From assembly GCA_039545355.1 (NCBI GenBank), contig BCJJ01000012.1, forward strand, positions 265,067 to 329,066: 64,000 nt of DNA, read 5' to 3'. This document shows, one piece after another, positions 24,237-35,769 of the stretch. The notes under the pieces were generated by a model. It was not told the origin of the DNA, did not search any database, and was given only the letters and a program-made list of their open reading frames with translations. The position numbers and the translations under genes were made by a program. Position 1 is the stretch's first letter, and the number at the start of each line of letters is the position of its first letter. This DNA is from Trichosporon coremiiforme. Taxonomy: Eukaryota > Basidiomycota > Tremellomycetes > Trichosporonales > Trichosporonaceae.

Positions 24237-25914
24237 TCATCGCCTTCGCTCCAGGCTGCGACTCCTGTCGCGCCTGCGGTCATGGTCACGATCTCTGTCT
24301 CTCCCATCCCTGTCGTCCCGGTCGCGACGCGGGCTGCGGCTGTGTCGCCGCCTCCTGTCAGAGTCACGGTCGCGATCATCGTAGCGAGAGCGCTTTGACT
24401 CGCGCTCGTCGTCATACCTGCTGCTCCGTCTATCTTCCTCATCTCGTCGCCGCCTGTCTCTATAACGGTCGTCACGGTCGCGATCGCGGTCTCCACGGCC
24501 CCGGTCGTCACGATTATGCTCACGGTCGCGGTCTCCTCCACCTCCCCAGCGCGATGAGCCTCCGAGCGCGCTGCTGTTGGCGGATGTGCCGAAAGAGCGT
24601 CCGCCGCTGCCACCACCTTGCCGGTCGCGGCCGAAGGGTTTGCCCTTGTTCTTAATCTTCGGATCGAGCTGGTTCATGTCGAATCCAGCGACGAGATTCG
24701 GCGCGCCTTCCTCCACGCTGTTCATCGGGCAGTCGGAGCGGTTGTGGTTTCCGCCGCAGTTCCAGCATCCCTGCTGCTGTTGCTGGTAGTCACTCGGCAG
24801 GCCGAAGCGCTGGTGCGCCGTTCCCCATCCACCCTGACTCGTGTCCTGGTCCGTGAGATGCGTGTACTTGGAACGCGAAGCCTTGCCGAAGTCGCGGACC
24901 TGGAGCACCTTTGGAAGCGCGGCCATGTCGACATCCTTCTCGGTCGCGGCAGTGTAGTCGCGGTTGAAGAGCTCGTCGTCGCCGTCCTGGCGGAAAGCTC
25001 CCTTGTGGTAGTACTTCTGCAGGAAGCCCATCTCGCCCTTCTCCCTCGCGCGTGTCTCCTCGGCGAACGCCATGTCCTCCGCCATGCGCTGATCCTCCGG
25101 CATCGCACGACGCCGCTCGATCTCTTCCTGCTCACGATCAAGCTCAGCTTGCTTCTCCTTGTCACGGAGAAGACGCTTCAGCTCCCGCGCACGCCAGGCG
25201 TCGAACTCTCCCTCAGGGTCGAGACCGTCGGTGTCGTCCACATCGGGAATCAGATCATTCGACACCTCCTTCTCCGCGAGCTCGCGCTTGATCGTCTCTC
25301 CGGCCAGCTCCTTCGAGTCGAGCTTTCGCTGCTCGCGCTCTTCCTCAGCACGCTTTGCTGCGTCCTCAGCTTCTTGAGCGGCCTGGTCCGCCGTCACCGT
25401 TTTTCGCGCGTTTCTGGAGTCAGTTCAACTACGACAGGAGCAACTCACTTGTTCACAAACATCGGCCGGAACGCGGGCTTCGGTGGTTCCTCATCACTCT
25501 CCTCCTCTTCTGAGTCGGTCTCGTACTCGCTCGAGTCATCCGGCGGCTTAGGCACAAATGAGGGCTTGACCACTTCCTCCTCCTCGCTCTCATCTTCGCT
25601 CTCCTCGCCGATCGCTGATGTCAGTTACACCCTCTACGAACAGACTCACCATGCTTGACGCCGCCGTCACCGATCTTGGCTTTGCTCAGATCCATCTTGA
25701 TCGAACTCTCCATCTTCATGATCTTGCCTGCACCGCCAGCGACGAAGTTCGGGTCGAGCTTCGGCGCCGTCGACCGCGTCGGCAGAATCACGTCCTCCTC
25801 CTCATCGTCGTCCGAGTCCGAGCGAACCTCCGCGCCAGGCTTGCCCTTGAAGTAGCGCTGCTTAGGCACCTTTTGCTGGGGAGCAGGTCCCCGCCGAACG
25901 GGAGCCGGCGCCAT
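24237..25914 (-). CDS. MFAP1-type spliceosomal B-complex protein with C-terminal zinc knuckle and RD tail
   Basis: The start, MAPAPVRRGPAPQQKVPKQRYFKGK, carries the RYFKGK seen in MFAP1 proteins. Long acidic Asp/Glu/Ser tracts follow, then a charged coiled-coil region (about residues 150-270). The conserved MFAP1 core comes next: MGFLQKYYHKGAF, then LPKVLQVRDFG and SKYTHLTDQDT. MFAP1 binds Prp38 and joins the tri-snRNP at B-complex activation. After the core there is a Gln run and a CCHC-like knuckle CWNCGGNHNRSDCP with spacing CX2CX3HX4C. A final ~120-residue tail of Arg-Asp and Arg-Ser repeats resembles splicing factors. Animal MFAP1, as I know it, ends soon after the core, so the knuckle plus RD tail is an extension. 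Two introns lie near 25410-25450 and 25615-25650. Confidence 0.85.
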
Positions 25915-26180
25915 GGTGGATTGCTGAGCGGTTTGGTGGTGGAGGGCGGAAACGAGAGGTCATGATTGACTTTGTTGCCACTGGATCACGCGCCGGGCGG
26001 GAGCAAAATATCGGTGGCGATCGTCATGTCTCCACCAGCCCGGGCCTCGGCATTCAATGCTGGTTGTGCATCGGAGCATGGACGCCTGCAAGCGGGCAGG
26101 GATAGCAGGTAGCGTTGCGCAGAGATGAGCTTCCTCGAGGGGGATATGCATAAGTGTCAGGATAGTAGTACAACAGGAAT

Positions 26181-26947
26181 CTAAGCCTCCATCTTCTCGT
26201 CCTCCTGGGCCCCCTTCGGGATCGACGTCCAGTCCTCGCCCTCTCCCTCGACTCCGTTGCCGAGACCCATGTTTCCGACCTTACCGGGCTTCGAGACAAC
26301 GACAACGTCCGGCGTGTCTTTAGCAATACGGATGAAGGGCAGGAGGTCGACGTGCGAGTGCTGCAGGTCGGTTCCGTTCTCGAGCCACGACCACATCAGC
26401 CGCGTCGTAGGACCGTCCGTCAGGTTGATGACCTCTGCACACGTTAGCTACACCGACACACCTGCCAAGCTTACCAAATCCAGTCTCCCACTCCGCGTGC
26501 TCGATTCTTCGGTTCTCCTCGAGCTCCAGGTGCTCCTTAGTCTTCGGCCGTCCGGGGCGACGCTCAGCCTCCAGCTCCTCGATGCGCTTGTCGTTGCGCG
26601 TCAGAAAGACGTCTGAAACCAGAGCGCGGAGGGAAGGAAGGCTCAGCGGCTGAGGGCCGGAGAGAGCATGGTGGAAGAACGTGGGACGGAAGACTGCCGT
26701 TAGGTCCTTTCCCACACACAGCAATCAGCGCTCGTGCTACTCACGCTTTGCGATCTTGAGGTCCTTACGAGTCTTAGCTTGCTTCTGCAGCTTAGCTGAT
26801 CGCAGGTGAGCGCGCGTGATCTGGCCAGCTGCTCGTTAGCGACGTCATTCATCATCCCAGTTGCTGTCACTCACCCTTCCTGGATCCGGGGTGGACGCCG
26901 TCTCGTCCCTTGATGTTCTTGAGCGTGATCTTGCGATTTCCGGGCAT
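26181..26947 (-). CDS. TMA16: Ribosome-associated protein TMA16
   Basis: A protein of about 200 residues, spliced from four or five exons, matching the TMA16 family, which binds nuclear pre-60S ribosomal particles. It begins MPGNRKITLKNIKGRDGVHPGSRK, with the HPxSR motif at the start. A basic AHLRSAKLQKQAKTRKD segment follows, then FFHHAL, the family phrase ELEAERRPGRP near 26555, EWETGFEVINLTD (a splice joins GF to EVINL), and RLMWSWLENGTDLQHSHVDLLPFIRI near the end. It is divergent from the PPR gene at 27151, with 203 bases between start codons. Confidence 0.85.
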
Positions 26948-27150
26948 GCTTGTTGCTCGTTGTCGATGAAGTGGTTGTCGAAAACAAATCTTCCCTCGAC
27001 GTCAGTAGAAGGCTGCTGCACCTGGTTTTGAAATTTAGGTGCCGCTCGGCCCGTTCCTGGCGAGATGTCGATGGCAAAGACGGAAATGACCTAGACTTGT
27101 TGTTTTCGGCTGTCACCACTTGCACTTCGCCAAAATCATCTCCAAGACCG
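26948..27150. promoter_or_regulatory. Divergent promoter region, TMA16 and PPR gene
   Basis: 203 bases separate the start codons of TMA16 (-) and the mitochondrial PPR gene (+). No specific element is assigned. Shared control is inferred only from spacing. Confidence 0.5.
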
Positions 27151-29413
27151 ATGCTGCGACGACTCAGCAGCTCGGTTCACACCGCCGTTGCGGCTGGGCG
27201 TCGACCGCTGAACGCTCGCTCGTATGCGGTGGCACGGGAAACCCTCGCGAAGACGAGGCGACTCGGCGTGAGTTGGGCTCTGGATCTGTGGTAACTGACC
27301 TTCAGGCTGAGGCGTTCCCGAACGAGCCTTCCCTGTCGTTTCTAAAGGCACGTCTCGTTGCGGCTCTCAACCCTCCCAGCACGAGTGCGCACGACCGACG
27401 ACCTGAGGCAAGTGAAGTTCTCGCCGCCGCTGTTCCTCTCCTCGACCCCTCGAAACGCAATGTGCTCGATCCGTACCTGCGCCTAATCGCGGTCGAGCTG
27501 TCGCAGCACTACAAAACGACGCCGATACCCCTGGAGGAGATTCCGGACTTGTCTGCTGCATTAGCAGTGTGTTGTCTTTCTCCCCACGGTATCAGCAAGC
27601 AGCGCAGTATCTCGAACGACAAGGTGGCTACGATCAATGAGCGATACACCGACTGGCTCATCAGCGAGAGCCGCAGCGGAGATCTCGACCGGATTCATGC
27701 AGTTCTCGACAGCTTCGAGTCACAGGTCACCCTTCTGGAGGTTCCCCGCCTTACCGTTCCGCTTGCTGCGGCATGGGCCGCCCTGCGCTCTGCGGCGGGA
27801 AGGACGGGCGAACCTGCGCTCTCTGTTCAGGCCCCACATTCATCCACGGTGAAGGGCTACCTATCAAAGAAGGAAGTCTTGACCGAGGAGAACGAGGCCA
27901 TGATTCTACAGATGTTCCCGGAGTTGAACTCCGTGACCTCTCTGCCTTCTTCAGTCGAAGCCCTGCAAACGGCCCTCCTCGGTCTCAGGGAGCGCGAGAA
28001 GGTCCAGCCGATTGCGGACTTGTGGAAGTTGTGGTGCGACAACCCGCCAAAAAACCTTCCACGAGGGGAGGTTCTTGCGAAGTTCCTTCATGCTGCTCGG
28101 TGGCGACCGACAGCAGTCACGTCAGTGGAGGACCGGGAAGCGCTGAAGCAGTTGGGCAAGGAGATTCTGACCAAGGTGCCTTCCCCAACACCTTTACCCG
28201 TGCTGCAGGTTCTGCTCAGCACTGCCGGTGACTATGAGCAGGACAAGCCGAAGGACAAACGTAATGTTCTACCGGCCGCCATGAAGACTTGGCGGGAGGC
28301 GAAGGTCGAGAAGGTCGCGATCGACCTGAAGACGTATATGACGTATCTGGGCATGCTCGGCAAATATCACGCTGACGTGCCACTATTCAAGACGTGGGAG
28401 GAGCTCGCGGCCGATGAGCGTTGCAAGAAGCTGCACGAGAAGGAGCTTGCGGAGGAGATCAAATCAGGGAAGCGGGTCGATATTGGTGAGTATCAAGCTG
28501 TGGTTCTTTAGGCGACAGCTGACCGCCAGAATCCTGGCCCCCAGTTGCCGCGCTGAACCAGGTCCTGTCGGCCGCCTACCTCATCGGAGGTGACGCCACG
28601 GCGCGAGCTGACGCCCTGTTCGAGGCCGCTGTGGAGGGCAAGCTCACGACGAAGCCAGACATCATTACGATCAACACGGCGCTCCGCTTCGCCGCTCACA
28701 TTGCGGACGTGCAGAAGATGAACGCCGTTATCGCTTCGGCCGGCAAGCTTGGCCTCAAGCCTGACATCGTCACCTACACGACGCTTGTGCAGGGTCTTCT
28801 CCGAGCAGAGGAGCACGATCTCGCCTCCAAGACGCTAGACGCCATGAAGGCGGGCGGCATCGAGCCCAATGAGCGCATGGCCGCGACCCTGATCTCCGAT
28901 CTGGCGGCCGAAGGTACGCGTGACGGCCTGCGCGCTGCCGAGGACACGCTCCGGGATATGCGCCGACGAGGAGTCAAGATGACCGTGTTCATCTGGACCG
29001 CTCTCATCACGGGCTACTTCCGCGGCAACTGGGTGCTTGACGGGTTCAGCGCGATGGAGCGCATGAACAAGCAGGGTATCCGCTTCAACATTGTCGGATA
29101 CAACGCGCTGCTGCGCGTCGTCTCTGACGGCGAGCGTAAGGCTCGCAACGACTACCGCCGCTCGGCGTCGCAGGATCTCGAGACTGCCCAACTTCCTCTC
29201 GCCCTCAAGCTCTTCCGCCAGATGCTCAAGGAGGGTGTTGTGCCCAATGCCGACACGTACACCATTGTCCTTGGTGGATTCCTCCGCTCTCACCGAGACG
29301 CTGAAGCGCTCGAGATCCTCCAGGACATGGACGCGCGGGGGTTCAAGACGAACAAGCGTGCGCTGCAGCAGCTCGTTAAGCAAGCTCGCGCTCTCAAGCG
29401 TCGAGCCAGGTAG
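27151..29413 (+). CDS. Mitochondrial pentatricopeptide-repeat protein
   Basis: Exons 27151-27267, 27306-28485 and 28530-29413 splice to 726 residues. The first 45 residues (MLRRLSSSVHTAVAAGRRPLNARSYAVARE) are rich in Arg, Ser and Ala without acids, a clear mitochondrial presequence. The middle is helical and has weak repeat character. The C-terminal third holds several recognisable PPR motifs: TKPDIITINTALRFAA, then KPDIVTYTTLVQGLLRA, MKAGGIEPNERMAATLIS, MRRRGVKMTVFIWTALITGY, MNKQGIRFNIVGYNALLRV, then MLKEGVVPNADTYTIVLGGFL. Such proteins bind organellar RNA for stability, processing or translation. The particular transcript cannot be named from sequence. The start was chosen because it gives the presequence and an in-frame splice to AEAFPNEPS. 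Confidence 0.88.
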
Positions 29414-29619
29414 ACTGTAGACTAGAATCTAGACAGACATCATCACAACTCCCACAGCACAGGCATTGCACACCATCATATCCAATCAATCTATGCATAT
29501 ATGCTTTGATACAATCTGCTGCTGGTCTGTGTCCGGGTCGCTGAGTGAGGTTGGTCTCCTAAAGTGTATAGATCACGAGCGTCGCTGCCGTTGTAGCAGC
29601 TTGGCGCCGTCGATGTCGT

Positions 29620-30061
29620 CTAATATGTGTTGGCGGCGAGGCCGAAGAACTGTCGCGTCCATCCCAGCGACTTATAGCGGTCGAAGGCTGGGAGGGTGTT
29701 AGCATGAAACAACAAGGAAAGATAGCACGCCACCGGTCGCAACTCTGAAGTGTCCCGCGGACCGACGTTTTCGGCTCGCCATCACGACAGGCACTACGGC
29801 TGACGGGCGGTGATGGCGGCGACGCAGACCGTGTCGGAACTCACCCCAGAAGGCAAACTTGCGTCCCCACCACTTGCCGAGGAAGGGGAGGAGGATGACG
29901 CTGAAGACCATCTCGAGCTGGCGCATGCTCTCCTCCCACTCCTCCTGGATGAGGGCGTGCTGGTCGTCGGAGTCGAAGGAAGCCTCGCTTGAGGGGTAGG
30001 ACAGCGAGTCGTCGCTGCCGTCTACGCTGGGGGGGCTCGCGGAGGGCCACTCGATAGGCAT
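29620..30061 (-). CDS. Small Mim2-like mitochondrial outer-membrane protein (putative)
   Basis: Two exons (29845-30061 and 29620-29687) joined over a 157-base intron give 94 residues. The first 40 are Ser/Asp/Pro-rich and acidic. EEWEESMRQLEMVFSVILLPFLGKWWGRKFAFWAF follows, with a hydrophobic stretch interrupted by GKWWGRKF, and the protein ends DRYKSLGWTRQFFGLAANTY. The acidic head plus one short membrane segment with a Gly/basic GKxxGRKFAxW motif fits fungal Mim2, a partner of Mim1 in inserting outer-membrane helical proteins. I rate the resemblance as fair rather than certain. The second exon is only 22 codons. It is divergent from MED12. Confidence 0.6.
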
Positions 30062-30497
30062 GGCGGGCAGGCTGTGCGGTGCGCGAGTCGCGGCGGAAGC
30101 GAGAGGAGAGAGGGATGAATGGAGATGTGGAGGGATGAGATGGATGACTTCGGGAGATCGGTTGAGAGCCCGCGTCCACGGCCAGGGTTGGGCTGGGTGG
30201 ACTGGCCGAGATGAGCGTCACCGTAGACGGCAGGCGGCAGCAAGCGGCGGTGGACGGGGTCAGATTGCCAGAGGAGAGCCAGATGACCACCCAGGGTCCC
30301 GGTCTCGTGCCTGGATTCAAGCAACCTCAAGCACTCTAAGGTCCACTCGTGCAAACGTCCCCGCCGCGACGACGCCGAACACCTCCATCTGCATCCCCCG
30401 CAGCTTGTCGTCCCCCCCAACACCTCACCCCATCTTCCTCGCCCGTGCAAACCCCATCCATGTGTCCCTTCTCCTAGTCACTGCCCCCACCCCGAGG
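30062..30497. promoter_or_regulatory. Divergent promoter region, Mim2-like gene and MED12
   Basis: 436 bases lie between the two start codons. The frames seen here are not coherent proteins. The last part is very C-rich on the plus strand (about 30355-30500), a pyrimidine-rich leader before the MED12 start. Confidence 0.5.
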
Positions 30498-33400
30498 ATG
30501 CCCCCACGACAATATCTTGGCCATGGTGTCCGCACCAGTCATTCCACCCTCTCCTCCAAAACCACGACAAGGCGCCGCTCGAACGGCGCCCACACCACAG
30601 ATCCTGGGCCCCTCGCTGACCCCGTCCCCATTGAGGAGTTCCCCCCACCAGCATGGCGAACAGTCCTGAACTCGCGCGCAGACCTTGGTAAGCTCAGAAC
30701 CACCTCTCAAACGACCTCGCCCCACCGTCTCGGCTACCCGAACCACCCACCGAGCGTCCGACACTAACCGCTTCTTACAGGTTACCCCGACTTCTACCCA
30801 TCCAGACCGGGGTACGGGCAGCCCGAGGATGAGCTGCCAGAGTCATTCGTCAAGAGCGGCTTCTCCTCCAAGGCCGCCGTTAATGTGACGGTACGTGACA
30901 GCGGAACCGAGCCGGACTCCACGGCCGATCGGCATTCATGGCGCTGACCCCTCGCAGGCCGAGAGTTTCTCGATGCATGGCCCCGTGTTCCAGCAACTCC
31001 AGTCCGGAGGACTCGAGAAGCTCATGGAGCTTGGCCAGCAGATCATCGAGCAGCGCAACGCATCTATGCCTACTTTCTCGTGCGTTGCAAGCTGACTGAG
31101 ATCCAATCAGCTGACATGGACAGAGAACGGGTGTTCCGTATCCCGGTGCGAGTAACCTACAACGACGCGAAGAGGCTCCAGTTTCTTGCAGAATTAGCGA
31201 ACCCTGCCATCCCTCTGACGCGACTGATGCGCACCCCCGTCCCGCATGGATTCAAAGGGGTCGATCTGCTCGAGACCATGTTTTGCCCTCCGCAGCCGAC
31301 GGTCCGGCCAACCCCCGGTGCTGCGGCGCAGGGACCGAAACCTCCGTCGGACCCGATCCCGATCGATCGCGCGCTGTGGTTCATTCGCGTCCTCGGAGCG
31401 AACGAGATCACGACGCATCGCGGACGAGCTCAGCCTGCGACTGTCGGCGTGCAGGCGCCGTCGCCTGCCGCGGCAACGCCGAGCTCGACGGCTACGGCGC
31501 CGCCCTCCGCCGCCCCGCTGAACAGCAACGACTGGTACACGGGCGAGTTCACGAATGCGTTCACGGCCTGGCTCCGGATCCAGCTGGGCCAGCTCGTCCT
31601 CCCCGCCCGGCCAGCCAAGGCGGGTGCGCCGCCGCCACCGAAGGCGCCGGCCGGCGTGCTCGGTGACGAGAAGAGCAAGGCCCGCTGGCTTGCCAAGTGG
31701 CAGTACTCGAATCAGCTCCTGCATCAGCTGTACCGGAAACGCCTGATCTCGCCGCGTCTGCTCGTCCAATGGCTCAGCGACTTCCTCGGGACCGCGAACT
31801 TGGCGCAGCTCGGCTTCGTTTCGCAGCTCATCCACGACAATCTCGTCGATGTTGCCGAGTACGTTGTCGTCGGGCGGCACTGCGTCCGTGCTGCTTGTGC
31901 GAAGATTGACGAGATTCGCGCATCCCCTGCTCGTGCGACCATGTCCAAGGTCGAGCAGCTGCTCATCAGCATCGTCCAGGTGTTGTACGACAGCAACCCG
32001 GAGGTGATCCTCAGTCCGGCGACGTGGACAAGACACTCTGCGCGTCTGTCGGAGCTGCTTGACTCGACGACGCCGACGTTCCAGGACCTCGCGCGGCGGA
32101 ATGAGGCGCTCGTCGCTGTACCGCCCGTCGTCGATGCCGGGGCCAGCCCACGACGACAACAGATGGTCGAGGTGAACAAGCTCGACTCAATAGCAGCCGA
32201 GACGGACATGGCGGCGCTCTGCAAATCCTACTTCAATGGACCGTGTGCGCCGACGTCGCCGAAGATCGATCTCGCCAAGCTGGAGGAGAAGGTCTTCATC
32301 CTCGTCAACTGGGCCATGGGTCTGTACCAACTCGGAATACACCGTCCGTATGCGGTGTACACTCTGCTGAAGAAGTGGCAGGAATGGCACGAGGAGCAGC
32401 GTTCGGAGCCGTTCGACTTCTTTGACATCCTGTACAAGTGGCTTGACACCAGTGCGGCGGCACAACGGCCAGACAACGTGCTCGCGATTGGCATCGCGTT
32501 CGGCGAGATGACAAGGCAGGGCATGTTCTCCTACGGGCGGTATATCCGCAAACTGATCGCGGTCGGGCACAGCGCGCGCAACCACACGGGACCGCCGTCA
32601 CACCACCTCGAGCTACTCCGCGCGATGCCGATCTTCGTCGAATCGAAGGAGCTGTGTGTGCAGCGCCGCCTGATCCTCAGCGGCGACTCGGACCCAAGGG
32701 AACGGGAACGAGGGCAGGTGGAGGAAGACGCTGCGCTCGAGAGCTTCAAGCAGGAGCTGAAGGAGTATGTCCCGGAAATCTTTGGGCTGAAGCGTTATGG
32801 ACGCAGCGCCACCTTCAAGGAACAGATCGACTACCAGCTCCCCTCTGCCGCCAGCCTGAACCGATATGAGTTTGTGCAGACGCGATTCTGGATGTTTGCA
32901 GCCGCCGTGAACGCTTTTAAGAGGTAAGCTCGTGTCCCGTCGTTGAGCTAACTCCGCAGACAAGGCTCGCAGCCGGCGATGAGCGCGAGCACGTTTGCGC
33001 GCATCATCAACGTGTTCAACCAGTGCTGGGCCTACTCCACGACCACTGACGTGAGCTATCTGTTCATAGCGACGAGCTGACAGCAGTTCCTTGTTAAGGG
33101 CATCGTAGGGACAGAGGACGAGGAGATTCTCCTGATCATCCTGGACGCCATCAAGCGGCACGCCGACGTGTGGACGTGCATCGACCGCTGGAACGAGATC
33201 ACCACCGCGCTCATGGAGCGTTTCCGCGTCATGCAGCGCAAGGGCCGGTTCTTCCCTCCGCTCGCAGCCGTGTTGTTAATGCTCGCGCAGCACAACCGTG
33301 TCTCGCCGAACGCTGAGGAGGAGGTCCGCGCCGCCAGCGAGGCGCACCGCCACAAGTCGCCTGCGACGCCCGCCTTCCCCGTCGACCTGGACCAGAGTCT

Positions 33401-35769
33401 GCAGGGCCTGAAGCAGATCATCATGTCTGGAGACGCGGCGAAGGCGACCGCTCTATCGTCCAAGATGTTCACGCGCCATGGCAAGTTTTCCGCGTGGTCG
33501 GAGAAGTGGTGGGCCGGCATTATCGAAGCCGTCCAATCCGCGGACAACAGCAAGGCGGACGCTGTCATGGCGGCCGTCGCGCACATCTGTGAGGTCGAGG
33601 ACGTCGCGGGCGATGGATCGCTGCGGCCAGTCGTCGCCGCGTGGTTAGACACGCTCGTCGTAGCCACGAGGCTTGAGGTGTTCGGTCGCCGAAACGTTCC
33701 CCCTGTCGTGCGTCTGCTGCTTCAGCTTGTTGTCAATCGTCGCCTCGGATCCGCGGTGCTCCTGGAGCGCCTCGTCTTCCCCGAACTCAAGCACGCAGCC
33801 ACCCTGGCGTCTGCCGCCCACCCGCGCCTCGGCACGAAGCGGACGCACGCCATCGACTGGGCGGTCACGATGACTCAGCAGCTGCTCCTGTGCACGGCGC
33901 ACAAGACCCTGCCTCCCCAGAACCTGCGCGAGGCGTACATTGTGCAGACTGCGCGTGCCGCCGTCTTCCATGCGTCCAAGGTCGAGGGCCTGATCTCGCA
34001 CCTACCCGTGCTTGTCGTGCTGGAGCGCTCGAAGGTCGTGCCAGAGAAGATCCGGATACAGATCGGGGAGATCTTCCGCGGCCTCGCTGCGCTCCCGCAG
34101 TTCAAGACAGCAGCGTTCCGGAACCTGGACGGACTGAAGGACTCGTTCCTGTCCAACGACTGGATCAAGCGCACGAGCGACTCGTCGCTGGAGACGGGCA
34201 TGGTCGAGGGCCTGAAACTCATGATGTCGGACAGCACGACGCGGGACAAGTCGTCCACGAGCCTGGCGATCGAGCGGGGCGCGCGGTACAGTGCGTGGCG
34301 GTGGACGCGGGTCGTGCTCGAGATGCGCGTCGAGTTCAAGCGGCTCACGATGCGGATCACGAACAACGACGAGCCCGTCGAGGCGCGCCAGCAGATTGCC
34401 CGCATCGTGCGCTCGAGTTTGGATCGCGAGACGAGTCCAGATGACATGGACCTGCTCGTCGAGGCGTTCCGTGGCGCAGACAGTGTCGTCGCGCAGGAGA
34501 TTCTGTCGGTCGGTCTCGACCGCCTCAGCGTTCTCCTGTCCCAGCTCCTGAGCGCTGAGAATCAGCACCAGGTCGAGGACACGGCTGCCGGGGTTGACCA
34601 GGTCCTCCGCGTCATCCGTAGCGCTGGACGACAGGAGAGACTCGAGGTCGCCACCGCCGCGGCGCGAGACCGTCTCTTCAACCTCCTCACCGTCGCGTTC
34701 CAGAGCATCGAGCGCCAGGTCACGTCCGAGGACGACGTGCAGCTGCTTCCCGGCGCCAAACCTGCTGAGCCCGGTAGTGTGCTGCAGGTCGTGTTCAAGC
34801 TGCTGCGCTTCGCTCTCGCACTCCCCTCTCAGGACACTATTGTCACCGCGGCCCCGCGACCCGACTATGCCCAGCTCGACACGGCATTCCTGCATCTTGC
34901 AGTAGTGAGTTTAATGCGCGCCGTGCAAACTGACAGCCCAGGCCCTCAGCGGTAGATCGCAGGAGGTGTTCACGGACCTGGATACGATGCGCGACCTGCT
35001 CATCTACCTCGTGGACTCTACCCCGACCTCGTCTCAGGCGGCCGTGTACCAGGCGCTGTCGTATGAGATGTCGACGAGCGCGGTCCAGGATCTACTGACG
35101 GCTCACCCGTCATTCGCATCTGCCCTGCCTCGCCCCCTGCCGTCGTTCCGCGCCATGGCTCTGAGCGGGAGTCACGTCGCCGAGTCGGAGGGCATAGCGC
35201 TCGACGATCGGCCCTGGGAAATGATGGAACACCTTACCCCGCTCGAGACGCCAGCGCACGTCGACGTCTTCCTCTCCTCGAAGCCGCTTAAGGACACGGC
35301 TTCGATCCCGATCGCGCTCTTCCGCCCCCAGCTGACGCGCGACGAGGTGCCCGTGCTCTCCGCTACACCAGAACCGTGGGACTACGCCTCCTCGGAACGT
35401 AACCTCGGCAACGGCTCCGCCGGCGAGCCCGTCTCGGCCCGCCAGATGGCCACGATCCTCTACGCCCCAGCTCCAGCAGACGAGGAGCCCAAACTCGTCC
35501 CCGCCCCCGCTCCCAAGAGGGCGCGTAACGCGACCCCAGTCAGCGTGAAAGGCACAGGCACGACGACGGACCCGATCGACATGCTGGAGAGCAGCGAGGA
35601 GGACGAGCCGCTGCAGAAGAAGCCCCGGACAGCTGGCAAAACCACCCGCGCGAGCACGGCAGGCAAGGCGCCCCGCAAGGCCGCGCCGGCCAAGAAGGTC
35701 CCAGCCAAGACGACAGCGGCCAAGACTAAGGCAACGACCAAGAGACGCAGGAGCGGCGGCGCAGAGTAG
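30498..35769 (+). CDS. SRB8: Mediator subunit 12, CDK8 kinase module
   Basis: Seven exons (30498-30687, 30781-30890, 30958-31079, 31124-32923, 32960-33050, 33087-34904 and 34942-35769) give 1652 residues. MED12 activates the CDK8-cyclin C kinase and links it to Mediator in the nucleus. The N-terminal region PLADPVPIEEFPPPAWR and LGYPDFYPSRPGYGQPED, then the Med12 domain with NPAIPLTRLMRTPVPHGFKG near 31200, identify it. The long central portion is helical (EFTNAFTAWLRIQLGQL, KWQYSNQLLHQLYRKRL, QWLSDFLGTANLAQLGF), as in Srb8. The C-terminus ends in a lysine/alanine/proline-rich tail (35640-35766) like a linker histone, preceded by acidic SSEEDEP. The size is near that of yeast Srb8 (about 1430) plus the tail. 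Confidence 0.92.

Noticed and set aside
24618..25658. 346-codon plus-strand open frame, Leu- and Ser-rich
   Set aside because: It mirrors the charged coiled coil and acidic tracts of the MFAP1-type gene. It looks membrane-like only because GAG/AAG codons read as CTC/CTT on the other strand.
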